The position numbers were made by a program, and so were the translations under genes. The notes beneath the pieces were generated by a model. The model searched no databases and was not told the DNA's origin. It saw only the letters and a program-made list of their open reading frames with translations. A stretch of 64,000 bases of DNA from Bombus terrestris (lineage: Eukaryota > Arthropoda > Insecta > Hymenoptera > Apidae). The stretch lies in the NCBI RefSeq assembly GCF_910591885.1, contig NC_063276.1, positions 11,408,001-11,472,000 on the forward strand, in the 5' to 3' direction. How positions within the stretch are numbered: position 1 is the stretch's first letter; each line of letters begins with the position of its first letter. Shown here piece by piece: positions 8,883-21,906 of this stretch.

Positions 8883-11800
8883 ACAGACAAAAAAAAAGTT
8901 CAATTACTGACTTTACCTTTGTGCTCCATAAGTGGCAGATCACGATCTGCTTTTCGAAACACAGGATGAAGTATAAAAAGGATCAGAGTTTAAAAGCTGG
9001 AGATGTCAGACGCTGTCAGTTTTAGGAATAGACAAAAAAAAAGTTTAATTACTGACTTTACGTTTGTTCTCCATATATGACAGATCACGATCTGCTTTCA
9101 GAAACACAGGATGAGGTATAAAAAGGATCAGATTTTAGACGCTGGAGATGTCAGACGTTTTCAGTTTTAGGAAGTGACAAAAAAAAGTTTAATTATTGAC
9201 TTTACCTTTGTTGTCCACATGTGACAGATCACGATCTGCTTTCAGAAACATAGGATGAAGTATAAAAAGGATCAGATTTTAAAAGCTGGAAATGTCAGAT
9301 GCTTTCAGTTTTAGGACGAGACAGAAAAAATTTTAATTATTGACTATACCTTAGTTCTCCATAAGCGACAAATCACGATACGCTTTCAGAAACATAGGAT
9401 GAAGTATAAAAAGGATCAGATTTTAAAAGCTGGAGATGTCAGACGTTTTCAGTTTTAGGAATAGACAAAAAAGAAGTTTAATTATTGACTTTATCTTTGT
9501 TCTCCATATATGACAGATCACGATCTGCTTTCATAAACACAGGATGAAGTATAAAAAGGATCAGATTTTAAAAGCTGGAGATGTCAGACGTTTTCAGTTT
9601 TAGGAATAGACAAAAAAGAAGTTTAATTATTGACTTTATCTTTGTTCTCCATATATGACAGATCACGATCTGCTTTCAGAAACATAGGGTGAAGTATAAA
9701 AATGATCAGATTTTAAAAGGTGGAGATGTCAGACGTTTTCTGTTTTAGGAATAGACAAAAAAAAAGATTAATTACTGACTTTACCTTTGTTTTCCATAAG
9801 TGACAGATCACGATCTGCTTTCATAAACACAGGATGAAGTATAAAAAGAATCAGATTTTAAAAGGTGGAGATGTCAGACGTTTTCAGTTTTAGGAATAGA
9901 CACAAAAAAAGATTAGTTACTGACTTTACCTTTGCTCTCCATAAGTGACAGATCACGATCTGCTTTCATAAACACAGGATGAAGTATAAAAAGGATCAGA
10001 TTTTAAAAGCTGGAGATGTCAGACCTTGTAAGTTTTAGGACTAGACAAAAAAGAAGTTTAATTATTGACTTTATCTTTGTTCTCCATAAGTGACAGATCA
10101 CGATCCGCTTTCAGAAACATAGGATGAAGTATAAAAAGGATCAGATTTTAAAAGCTGGAGATGTCAGACGTTTTCAGTTTTAGGAATAGACAAAAAAGAA
10201 GTTTAATTATTGACTTTATCTTTGTTCTCCATAAGTGACAGATCACGATCCGCTTTCAGAAACATAGGATGAAGTATAAAAAGGATCAGATTTTAAAAGC
10301 TGGAAATGTCAGACGTTTTCTGTTTTAGGAACAGACAAAAAAAAATATTAATTAAAGACTATATCTTTGTTCTCCATAAGTGACAGATCACGATCTGCTT
10401 TCAGAAACACAGGATGAAGTATAAAAAGGATCAGAGTTTAAAAGCATGAGATGTCAGATGCTTTCAGTTTTAGGAATAGACAAAAAAAAAGTTCAATTAC
10501 TGACTTTACCTTTGTTCTCCATAAGTGGCAGATCACGATCTGCTTTTCGAAACACAGGATGAAGTATAAAAAGGATCAGAGTTTAAAAGCTGGAGATGTC
10601 AGACGCTGTCAGTTTTAGGAATAGACAAAAAATAAGTTTAATTACTGACTTTACGTTTGTTCTCCATATATGACAGATCACGATCTGCTTTCAGAAACAC
10701 AGGATGAGGTATAAAAAGGATCAGATTTTAGACGCTGGAGATGTCAGACGTTTTCAGTTTTAGGAAGTGACAAAAAAAAGTTTAATTATTGACTTTACCT
10801 TTGTTGTCCACATGTGACAGATCACGATCTGCTTTCAGAAACATAGGATGAAGTATAAAAAGGATCAGATTTTAAAAGCTGGAAATGTCAGATGCTTTCA
10901 GTTTTAGGACGAGACAGAAAAAATTTTAATTATTGACTATACCTTAGTTCTCCATAAGCGACAAATCACGATACGCTTTCAGAAACATAGGATGAAGTAT
11001 AAAAAGGATCAGATTTTAAAAGCTGGAGATGTCAGACGTTTTCAGTTTTAGGAATAGACAAAAAAGAAGTTTAATTATTGACTTTATCTTTGTTCTCCAT
11101 ATATGACAGATCACGATCTGCTTTCATAAACACAGGATGAAGTATAAAAAGGATCAGATTTTAAAAGGTGGAGATGTCAGACGTTTTCAGTTTTAGGAAT
11201 AGACAAAAAAAAAGATTAGTTACTGACTTTACCTTTGCTCTTCATAAGTGACAGATCACGATCTGCTTTCATAAACACAGGATGAAGTATAAAAAGGATC
11301 AGATTTTAAAAGGTGGAGATGTCAGATGCTTTCAGTTTTAGGAATAGACAAAAAAAAAGTTCAATTACTGACTTTACCTTTGTTCTCCATAAGTGGCAGA
11401 TCACGATCTGCTTTTCGAAACACAGGATGAAGTATAAAAAGGATCAGAGTTTAAAAGCTGGAGATGTCAGACGCTGTCAGTTTTAGGAATAGACAAAAAA
11501 AAAGTTTAATTACTGACTTTACGTTTGTTCTCCATATATGACGGATCACGATCTGCTTTCAGAAACACAGGATGAGGTATAAAAAGGATCAGATTTTAGA
11601 CGCCGGAGATGTCAGACGTTTTCAGTTTTAGGAAGTGACAAAAAAAAGTTTAATTACTGACTTTACCTTTGTTGTCCACATGTGACAGATCACGATCTGC
11701 TTTCAGAAACATAGGATGAAGTATAAAAAGGATCAGATTTTAAAAGCTGGAAATGTCAGATGCTTTCCGTTTTAGGACGAGACAGAAAAAATTTTAATTA

Positions 11801-14800
11801 TTGACTATACCTTAGTTCTCCATAAGCGACAAATCACGATCCGCTTTCAGAAACATAGGATGAAGTATAAAAAGGATCAGATTTTAAAAGCTGGAGATGT
11901 CAGACGTTTTCAGTTTTAGGAATAGACAAAAAAAAATATTAATTATAGACTTTATCTTTGTTCTCCATGAGTGACAGATCACGATCTGCTTTCAGAAACA
12001 CAGGATGAGGTATAAAAAGGATCAGATTTTAGACGCTGGAGATGTCAGACGTTTTCAGTTTTAGGAATAAACAAAAAAAAAGTTTAATTACTGACTTTAC
12101 CTTTGTTCTCCATAAGTGGCAGATCACGATCTGCTTTCAGAAACACAGGATGAAGTATAAAAAGAATCAGATTTTAAAAGCTGGAGATGTCAGATGCTTT
12201 CAGTTTGAGGACGAGACAGAAAAAATTTTAATTATTGACTATACCTTAGTTCTCCATAAGCGACAAATCACGATCCGCTTTCAGAAACATAGGATGAAGT
12301 ATAAAAAGGATCAGATTTTAAAAGCTGGAGATGTCAGACGTTTTCAGTTTTAGGAATAGACAAAAAAGAAGTTTAATTATTGACTTTATCTTTGTTCTCC
12401 ATATATGACAGATCACGATCTGCTTTCAGAAACATAGGGTGAAGTATAAAAATGATCAGATTTTAAAAGGTGGAGATGTCAGACGTTTTCTGTTTTAGGA
12501 ATAGACAAAAAAAAAGATTAATTACTGACTTTACCTTTGTTTTCCATAAGTGACAGATCACGATCTGCTTTCATAAACACAGGATGAAGTATAAAAAGGA
12601 TCAGATTTTAAAAGGTGGAGATGTCAGACGTTTTCAGTTTTAGGAATAGACACAAAAAAAGATTAGTTACTGACTTTACCTTTGCTCTTAATAAGTGACA
12701 GATCACGATCTGCTTTCATAAACACAGGATGAAGTATAAAAAGGAACAGATTTTGAAAGCTGGAGATGTCAGACGCTTTCAGTTTTAGGAATAGACAAAA
12801 ATAAAGTTCAATTACTGATTTTACCTTTGTTCTCCATAAGTGGCAGATCACGATCTGCTTTCAGAAACACAGGATGAAGTATAAAAAGGATCAGAGTTTA
12901 AAAGCTGGAGATGTCAGACGCTGTCAGTGTTAGGAATAGACAAAAAAAAAGTTTAATTACTGACTTTACCTTTGTTCTCCATAAGTGGCAGATCACGATC
13001 TGCTTTCATAAACACAGGATGAAGTATAAAAAGGATCAGATTTTAAAAGGTGGAGATGTCAGACGTTTTCAGTTTTAGGAATAGACACAAAAAAAGATTA
13101 GTTACTGACTTTACCTTTGCTCTCCATAAGTGACAGATCACGATCTGCTTTCATAAACACAGGATGAAGTATAAAAAGGATCAGATTTTAAAAGCTGGAG
13201 ATGTCAGACCTTGTAAGTTTTAGGTATAGACAAAAAAAAATATTAATTATAGACTTTACCTTTGCTCTCCATAAGTGACAGATCACGATCTGCTTTCATA
13301 AACACAGGATGAAGTATAAAAAGGATCAGATTTTAAAAGCTGGAGATGTCAGACCTTGTAAGTTTTAGGAATAGACAGAAAAAAAGATTAATTACTGACT
13401 TTATCTTTGTTCTCCATATATGACAGATCACAATCTGCTTTCAGAAACACAGGATGAAGTATAAAAAGGATCAGATTTTAAAAGCGGGAAATGTCAGACG
13501 TTTTCTGTTTTAGGAATAGACAAAAAAAAAAGTTTAATTATTGACTTCATCTTTGTTCTCCACATGTGACAGATCTCGATCTGCTTTCAGAAACATAGGA
13601 TGAAGTATAAAAAGAATCAGATTTTAAAAGCTGGAGCTGTCAGACGTTTTCAGTTTTAGGAATAGACAAAAAAGAAGTTTAATTATTGACTTTATCTTTG
13701 TTCTCCATAAGTGACAGATCACGATCTGCTTTTCGAAACACAGGATGAAGTATAAAAAGGATCAGAGTTTAAAAGCTGGAGATGTCAGACGCTGTCAGTT
13801 TTAGGAATAGACAAAAAAAAAGTTTAATTACTGACTTTACGTTTGTTCTCCATATATGACAGATCACGATCTGCTTTCAGAAACACAGGATGAGGTATAA
13901 AAAGGATCAGATTTTAGACGCTGGAGATGTCAGACGTTTTCAGGTTTAGGAAGTGACAAAAAAAAGTTTAATTATTGACTTTACCTTTGTTGTCCACATG
14001 TGACAGATCACGATCTGCTTTCAGAAACATAGGATGAAGTATAAAAAGGATCAGATTTTAAAAGGTGGAGATGTCAGACGTTTTCAGTGTTAGGAACAGA
14101 CAAAAAAAAGTTCAATTACTGACTTTACCTTTGTTCTCCATAAGTGGCAGATCACGATCTGCTTTCAGAAACACAGGATGAAGTATAAAAAGGATTAGAG
14201 TTTAAAAGCTGGAGATGCCAGACGCTGTCAGTTTTTGGAATAGACAAAAAAGAAGTTTAATTAGTGACTTTACGTTTGTTCTCCATATATGACAGATCAC
14301 GATCTGCTTTCAGAAACACAGGATGAGGTATAAAAAGGATCAGATTTTAGACGCTGGAGATGTCAGACGTTTTCAGTTTTCGGAATAAACAAAAAAAAAG
14401 TTTAATTATTGACTTCATCTTTGTTCTCCACATGTGACAGATCACGATCTGCTTTCATAAACACAGGATGTTGTATAAAAAGGATCAGATTTTATAAGGT
14501 GGAGATGTCAGACGTTTTCAGTTTTAGGAATAGACAAAAAAGAAGTTTAATTATTGACTTTATCTTTGTTCTCCATAAGTGACAGATCACGATCTGCTTT
14601 CATAAACACAGGATGATGTATAAAAAGGATCAGATTTTATAAGGTGGAGATGTCAGACGTTTTCAGTTTTAGGAATAAACAAAAAAAAAGTTTAATTATT
14701 GACTTCATCTTTGTCCTCCACATGTGACAGATCTCGATCTGCTTTCAGAAACATAGGATGAAGTATAAAAAGTATCAGATTTTAAAAGCTGGAAATGTCA

Positions 14801-16200
14801 GACGTTTTCTGTTTTAGGAAGAGACAAAAAAAATTTTAATTATTGACTATACCTTAGTTCTCCATAAGCGACAAATCACGATCTGCATTCAGAAACACAG
14901 GATGATGTATAAAAAGGATCAGATTTTATAAGGTGGAGATGTCAGACGTTTTCAGTTTTAGGAATAGACAAAGAAAAAGTTTAATTACTGACTTTACGTT
15001 TGTTCTCCATATATGACAGATCACGATCTGCTTTCAGAAACACAGGATGAGGAATAAAAAGCATCAGATTTTAAAAGCTGGGGATGTCAGACGTTTTCAG
15101 TTTTAGGAATAAACAAAAAAAAAGTTTAATTATTGACTTCATCTTTGTTCTCCACATGTGACAGATCTCGAACTGCTTTCAGAAACACAGGATGAGGAAT
15201 AAAAAGCATCAGATTTTAAAAGCTGGGGATGTCAGACGTTTTCAGTTTTAGGAATAGACAAAAAAAAAGATTAGTTACTGACTTTACCTTTGCTCTCCAT
15301 AAGTGACAGATCACGATCTGCTTTCATAAACACAGGATGAAGTATAAAAAGGATCAGATTTTAAAAGCTGGAGATGTCAGACCTTGTAAGTTTTAGGTAT
15401 AGACAAAAAAAAATATTAATTATAGACTTTATCTTTGTTCTCCATAAGTGGCAGATCACGATCTGCTTTCAGAAACACAGGATGAAGTATAAAACGGATC
15501 AGAGTTTAAAAGCTGGAGATGTCAGACGCTGTCAGTGTTAGGAATAGACAAAAAAAAAAGTTTAATTACTGACTTTACGTTTGTTCTCCATATATGACAG
15601 ATCACGATCTGCTTTCAGAAACACAGGATGAGGTATAAAAAGGATCAGATTTTAAAAGCTGGAAATGTCAGACGTTTTCTGTTTTAGGACGAGACAGAAA
15701 AAATTTTAATTATTGACTATACCTTAGTTCTCCATAAGCGACAAATCACGATCTGCTTTCAGAAACACAGGATGAGGTATAAAAAGCATCAGATTTTAAA
15801 AGCTGGAGATGTCAGACCTTGTAAGTTTTAGGTATAGACAAAAAAAAATATTAATTATAGACTTTACGTTTGTTCTCCATATATGACAGATCACGATCTG
15901 CTTTCAGAAACACAGGATGAGGTATAAAAAGGATCAGATTTTAGACGCTGGAGATGTCAGACGTTTTCAGTTTTAGGAAGAGACAAAAAAAATTTTAATT
16001 ATTGACTATACCTTAGTTCTCCATAAGCGACAAATCACGATCTGCTTTCAGAAACACAGGATGAAGTATAAAAAGGATCAGATTTTAAAAGCTGGAGATG
16101 TCAGACCTTGTAAGTTTTAGGTATAGACAAAAAAAAATATTAATTATAGACTTTATCTTTGTTCTCCATAAGTGGCAGATCACGATCTGCTTTCAGAAAC
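8883..16200 (+). repeat. Long-range higher-order unit, copy B (~7.3 kb)
   Basis: Second copy of the 775-8,815 unit, lacking its five-monomer segment. It joins copy A's end through one hybrid monomer at about 8,815-8,883: GGAAATGTCAGACG...GAACAGAC is followed directly by AAGTTCAATTACTG, a combination absent from copy A. One private difference is TGATTTTACC near 12,817 against TGACTTTACC in copy A. Copy B gains one A in a poly-A tract near 15,550, shifting the offset from 7,384 to 7,385 downstream. Confidence 0.8.
14985..15650 (+). repeat. Source-type segment of a 1,304-bp-spaced duplication
   Basis: These ~666 bp recur at 16,289-16,954. They include two successive GAGGAATAAAAAGC monomers, a TTAGTTACTGAC monomer, the CCTTGTAAG monomer and an AAAACGGATCAG monomer. 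The same segment is also in copy A at about 7,601-8,266. Confidence 0.72.
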
Positions 16201-16288
16201 ACAGGATGAAGTATAAAACGGATCAGAGTTTAAAAGCTGGAGATGTCAGACGCTGTCAGTGTTAGGAATAGACAAAAAAAAAGTTTAA

Positions 16289-16954
16289 TTACTGACTTTA
16301 CGTTTGTTCTCCATATATGACAGATCACGATCTGCTTTCAGAAACACAGGATGAGGAATAAAAAGCATCAGATTTTAAAAGCTGGGGATGTCAGACGTTT
16401 TCAGTTTTAGGAATAAACAAAAAAAAAGTTTAATTATTGACTTCATCTTTGTTCTCCACATGTGACAGATCTCGAACTGCTTTCAGAAACACAGGATGAG
16501 GAATAAAAAGCATCAGATTTTAAAAGCTGGGGATGTCAGACGTTTTCAGTTTTAGGAATAGACAAAAAAAAAGATTAGTTACTGACTTTACCTTTGCTCT
16601 CCATAAGTGACAGATCACGATCTGCTTTCATAAACACAGGATGAAGTATAAAAAGGATCAGATTTTAAAAGCTGGAGATGTCAGACCTTGTAAGTTTTAG
16701 GTATAGACAAAAAAAAATATTAATTATAGACTTTATCTTTGTTCTCCATAAGTGGCAGATCACGATCTGCTTTCAGAAACACAGGATGAAGTATAAAACG
16801 GATCAGAGTTTAAAAGCTGGAGATGTCAGACGCTGTCAGTGTTAGGAATAGACAAAAAAAAAGTTTAATTACTGACTTTACGTTTGTTCTCCATATATGA
16901 CAGATCACGATCTGCTTTCAGAAACACAGGATGAGGTATAAAAAGGATCAGATT
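16289..16954 (+). repeat. Repeated segment, 9 monomers downstream of its twin
   Basis: Matches 14,985-15,650 at +1,304 bp (nine monomers), for example GAGGAATAAAAAGC at 15,049 and 16,353. It ends at about 16,955, where the partner reads TTTTAAAAGC and this copy reads TTTTAGACGC. The ~90 bp before it (16,200-16,288) are an AAAACGGATCAG-type monomer end. Confidence 0.7.
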
Positions 16955-17271
16955 TTAGACGCTGGAGATGTCAGACGTTTTCTGTTTTAGGAAGAGACAA
17001 AAAAAATTTTAATTATTGACTATACCTTAGTTCTCCATAAGCGACAAATCACGATCTGCATTCAGAAACATAGGATGAAGTATAAAAAGGATCAGATTTT
17101 AAAAGCTGGAGATGTCAGACGTTTTCAGTTTTAGGAATAGACAAAAAAGAAGTTTAATTATTGACTTTATCTTTGTTCTCCATATATGACAGATCACGAT
17201 CTGCTTTCATAAACACAGGATGAAGTATAAAAAGGATCAGATTTTAAAAGGTGGAGATGTCAGACGTTTTC
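16955..17271 (+). repeat. Linking satellite monomers
   Basis: About two monomers connecting the copy B tail to the 4,635-bp units. A palindrome-less monomer (AAGCGACAAATC near 17,040) is followed by monomers matching the phase of 2,870-3,058 in the left part. This looks like an exchange junction that moved the array back to an earlier phase. Nothing other than satellite is present. Confidence 0.65.
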
Positions 17272-20200
17272 AGTTTTAGGAATAGACAAAAAAAAAGATT
17301 AGTTACTGACTTTACCTTTGCTCTTCATAAGTGACAGATCACGATCTGCTTTCATAAACACAGGATGAAGTATAAAAAGGAACAGATTTTAAAAGCTGGA
17401 GATGTCAGACGCTTTCAGTTTTAGGAATAGACAAAAATAAAGTTCAATTACTGACTTTACCTTTGTTCTCCATAAGTGGCAGATCACGATCTGCTTTCAG
17501 AAACACAGGATGAAGTATAAAACGGATCAGAGTTTAAAAGCTGGAGATGTCAGACGCTGTCAGTGTTAGGAATAGACAAAAAAAAAGTTTAATTACTGAC
17601 TTTACGTTTGTTCTCCATATATGACAGATCACGATCTGCTTTCAGAAACACAGGATGAGGTATAAAAAGGATCAGATTTCAGACGCTGGAGATGTCAGAT
17701 GCTTTCAGTTTTAGGACGAGACAGAAAAAATTTTAATTATTGACTATACCTTAGTTCTCCATAAGCGACAAATCACGATCCGCTTTCAGAAACATAGGAT
17801 GAAGTATAAAAAGGATCAGATTTTAAAAGCTGGAGATGTCAGACGTTTTCAGTTTTAGGAATAGACAAAAAAGAAGTTTAATTATTGACTTTATCTTTGT
17901 TCTCCATACATGACAGATCACGATCTGCTTTCAGAAACATAGGGTGAAGTATAAAAATGATCAGATTTTAAAAGGTGGAGATGTCAGACGTTTTCTGTTT
18001 TAGGAATAGACAAAAAAAAAGATTAATTACTGACTTTACCTTTGTTTTCCATAAGTGACACATCACGATCTGCTTTCATAAACACAGGATGAAGTATAAA
18101 AAGGATCAGATTTTAAAAGGTGGAGATGTCAGATGCTTTCAGTTTTAGGAATAGACAAAAAAAAAGTTCAATTACTGACTTTACCTTTGTTCTCCATAAG
18201 TGGCAGATCACGATCTGCTTTTCGAAACATAGGATGAAGTATAAAAAGGATCAGAGTTTAAAAGCTGGAGATGTCAGACGCTGTCAGTTTTAGGAATAGA
18301 CAAAAAAAAAGTTTAATTACTGACTTTACGTTTGTTCTCCATATATGACAGATCACGATCTGCTTTCAGAAACACAGGATGAGGTATAAAAAGGATCAGA
18401 TTTTAGACGCCGGAGATGTCAGACGTTTTCAGTTTTAGGAAGTGACAAAAAAAAGTTTAATTACTGACTTTACCTTTGTTGTCCACATGTGACAGATCAC
18501 GATCTGCTTTCAGAAACATAGGATGAAGTATAAAAAGGATCAGATTTTAAAAGCTGGAAATGTCAGATGCTTTCAGTTTTAGGACGAGACAGAAAAAATT
18601 TTAATTATTGACTATACCTTAGTTCTCCATAAGCGACAAATCACGATACGCTTTCAGAAACATAGGATGAAGTATAAAAAGGATCAGATTTTAAAAGCTG
18701 GAGATGTCAGACGTTTTCAGTTTTAGGAATAGACAAAAAAGAAGTTTAATTATTGACTTTACCTTTGTTCTCCATAAGTGGCAGATCACGATCTGCTTTC
18801 AGAAACACAGGATGAAGTATAAAACGGATCAGAGTTTAAAAGCTGGAGATGTCAGACGCTGTCAGTGTTAGGAATAGACAAAAAAAAAGTTTAATTACTG
18901 ACTTTACGTTTGTTCTCCATATATGACAGATCACGATCTGCTTTCAGAAACACAGGATGAGGTATAAAAAGGATCAGATTTCAGACGCTGGAGATGTCAG
19001 ATGCTTTCAGTTTTAGGACGAGACAGAAAAAATTTTAATTATTGACTATACCTTAGTTCTCCATAAGCGACAAATCACGATCCGCTTTCAGAAACATAGG
19101 ATGAAGTATAAAAAGGATCAGATTTTAAAAGCTGGAGATGTCAGACGTTTTCAGTTTTAGGAATAGACAAAAAAGAAGTTTAATTATTGACTTTATCTTT
19201 GTTCTCCATACATGACAGATCACGATCTGCTTTCAGAAACATAGGGTGAAGTATAAAAATGATCAGATTTTAAAAGGTGGAGATGTCAGACGTTTTCTGT
19301 TTTAGGAATAGACAAAAAAAAAGATTAATTACTGACTTTACCTTTGTTTTCCATAAGTGACACATCACGATCTGCTTTCATAAACACAGGATGAAGTATA
19401 AAAAGGATCAGATTTTAAAAGGTGGAGATGTCAGATGCTTTCAGTTTTAGGAATAGACAAAAAAAAAGTTCAATTACTGACTTTACCTTTGTTCTCCATA
19501 AGTGGCAGATCACGATCTGCTTTTCGAAACACAGGATGAAGTATAAAAAGGATCAGAGTTTAAAAGCTGGAGATGTCAGACGCTGTCAGTTTTAGGAATA
19601 GACAAAAAAAAAGTTTAATTACTGACTTTACGTTTGTTCTCCATATATGACAGATCACGATCTGCTTTCAGAAACACAGGATGAGGTATAAAAAGGATCA
19701 GATTTTAGACGCCGGAGATGTCAGACGTTTTCAGTTTTAGGAAGTGACAAAAAAAAGTTTAATTACTGACTTTACCTTTGTTGTCCACATGTGACAGATC
19801 ACGATCTGCTTTCAGAAACATAGGATGAAGTATAAAAAGGATCAGATTTTAAAAGCTGGAAATGTCAGATGCTTTCAGTTTTAGGACGAGACAGAAAAAA
19901 TTTTAATTATTGACTATACCTTAGTTCTCCATAAGCGACAAATCACGATCCGCTTTCAGAAACATAGGATGAAGTATAAAAAGGATCAGATTTTAAAAGC
20001 TGGAGATGTCAGACGTTTTCAGTTTTAGGAATAGACAAAAAAAAATATTAATTATAGACTTTATCTTTGTTCTCCATGAGTGACAGATCACGATCTGCTT
20101 TCAGAAACACAGGATGAGGTATAAAAAGGATCAGATTTTAGACGCTGGAGATGTCAGACGTTTTCAGTTTTAGGAATAAACAAAAAAAAAGTTTAATTAC

Positions 20201-21906
20201 TGACTTTACCTTTGTTCTCCATAAGTGGCAGATCACGATCTGCTTTCAGAAACACAGGATGAAGTATAAAAAGAATCAGATTTTAAAAGCTGGAGATGTC
20301 AGATGCTTTCAGTTTGAGGACGAGACAGAAAAAATTTTAATTATTGACTATACCTTAGTTCTCCATAAGCGACAAATCACGATCCGCTTTCAGAAACATA
20401 GGATGAAGTATAAAAAGGATCAGATTTTAAAAGCTGGAGATGTCAGACGTTTTCAGTTTTAGGAATAGACAAAAAAGAAGTTTAATTATTGACTTTATCT
20501 TTGTTCTCCATATATGACAGATCACGATCTGCTTTCAGAAACATAGGGTGAAGTATAAAAATGATCAGATTTTAAAAGGTGGAGATGTCAGACGTTTTCT
20601 GTTTTAGGAATAGACAAAAAAAAAGATTAATTACTGACTTTACCTTTGTTTTCCATAAGTGACAGATCACGATCTGCTTTCATAAACACAGGATGAAGTA
20701 TAAAAAGGATCAGATTTTAAAAGGTGGAGATGTCAGACGTTCTCAGTTTTAGGAATAGACAAAAAAAAAAGATTAGTTACTGACTTTACCTTTGCTCTTA
20801 ATAAGTGACAGATCACGATCTGCTTTCATAAACACAGGATGAAGTATAAAAATGAACAGATTTTGAAAGCTGGAGATGTCAGACGCTTTCAGTTTTAGGA
20901 ATAGACAAAAATAAAGTTCAATTACTGACTTTACCTTTGTTCTCCATAAGTGGCAGATCACGATCTGCTTTCAGAAACACAGGATGAAGTATAAAAAGGA
21001 TCAGAGTTTAAAAGCTGGAGATGTCAGACGCTGTCAGTGTTAGGAATAGACAAAAAAAAAGTTTAATTACTGACTTTACCTTTGTTCTCCATAAGTGGCA
21101 GATCACGATCTGCTTTCATAAACACAGGATGAAGTATAAAAAGGATCAGATTTTAAAAGGTGGAGATGTCAGACGTTTTCAGTTTTAGGAATAGACACAA
21201 AAAAAGATTAGTTACTGACTTTACCTTTGCTCTCCATAAGTGACAGATCACGATCTGCTTTCATAAACACAGGATGAAGTATAAAAAGGATCAGATTTTA
21301 AAAGCTGGAGATGTCAGACCTTGTAAGTTTTAGGTATAGACAAAAAAAAATATTAATTATAGACTTTACCTTTGCTCTCCATAAGTGACAGATCACGATC
21401 TGCCTTCATAAACACAGGATGAAGTATAAAAAGGATCAGATTTTAAAAGCTGGAGATGTCAGACCTTGTAAGTTTTAGGAATAGACAGAAAAAAAGATTA
21501 ATTACTGACTTTATCTTTGTTCTCCATATATGACAGATCACAATCTGCTTTCAGAAACACAGGATGAAGTATAAAAAGGATCAGATTTTAAAAGCTGGAA
21601 ATGTCAGACGTTTTCTGTTTTAGGAATAGACAAAAAAAAAAGTTTAATTATTGACTTCATCTTTGTTCTCCACATGTGACAGATCTCGATCTGCTTTCAG
21701 AAACATAGGATGAAGTATAAAAAGAATCAGATTTTAAAAGCTGGAGCTGTCAGACGTTTTCAGTTTTAGGAATAGACAAAAAAGAAGTTTAATTATTGAC
21801 TTTATCTTTGTTCTCCATAAGTGACAGATCACGATCTGCTTTTCGAAACACAGGATGAAGTATAAAAAGGATCAGAGTTTAAAAGCTGGAGATGTCAGAC
21901 GCTGTC
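17272..21906 (+). repeat. 32-monomer higher-order unit, copy 1 (4,635 bp)
   Basis: Matched base for base at +4,635 by the next unit at every checkpoint: AAAACGG at 17,519 and 22,154, GTTTGAGGAC variant at 20,316 and 24,951, and the CAAAAAAAAAAGATTAG monomer near 20,760 and 25,395. Internally it resembles 3,055-8,000 of the left domain, but with an extra nine-monomer duplication. Confidence 0.85.
17457..20040 (+). repeat. Nested nine-monomer duplication (1,302 bp) in unit 1
   Basis: Two tandem copies, about 17,457-18,758 and 18,759-20,040, share markers at +1,302: AAAACGG at 17,519 and 18,821, CAGATTTCAGACGC, TACATGAC and GACACATCACG. The second copy ends where CAAAAAAGAAG is replaced by CAAAAAAAAATATTAATTA. 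One difference is CACGATACG in the first copy against CACGATCCG in the second. Confidence 0.78.
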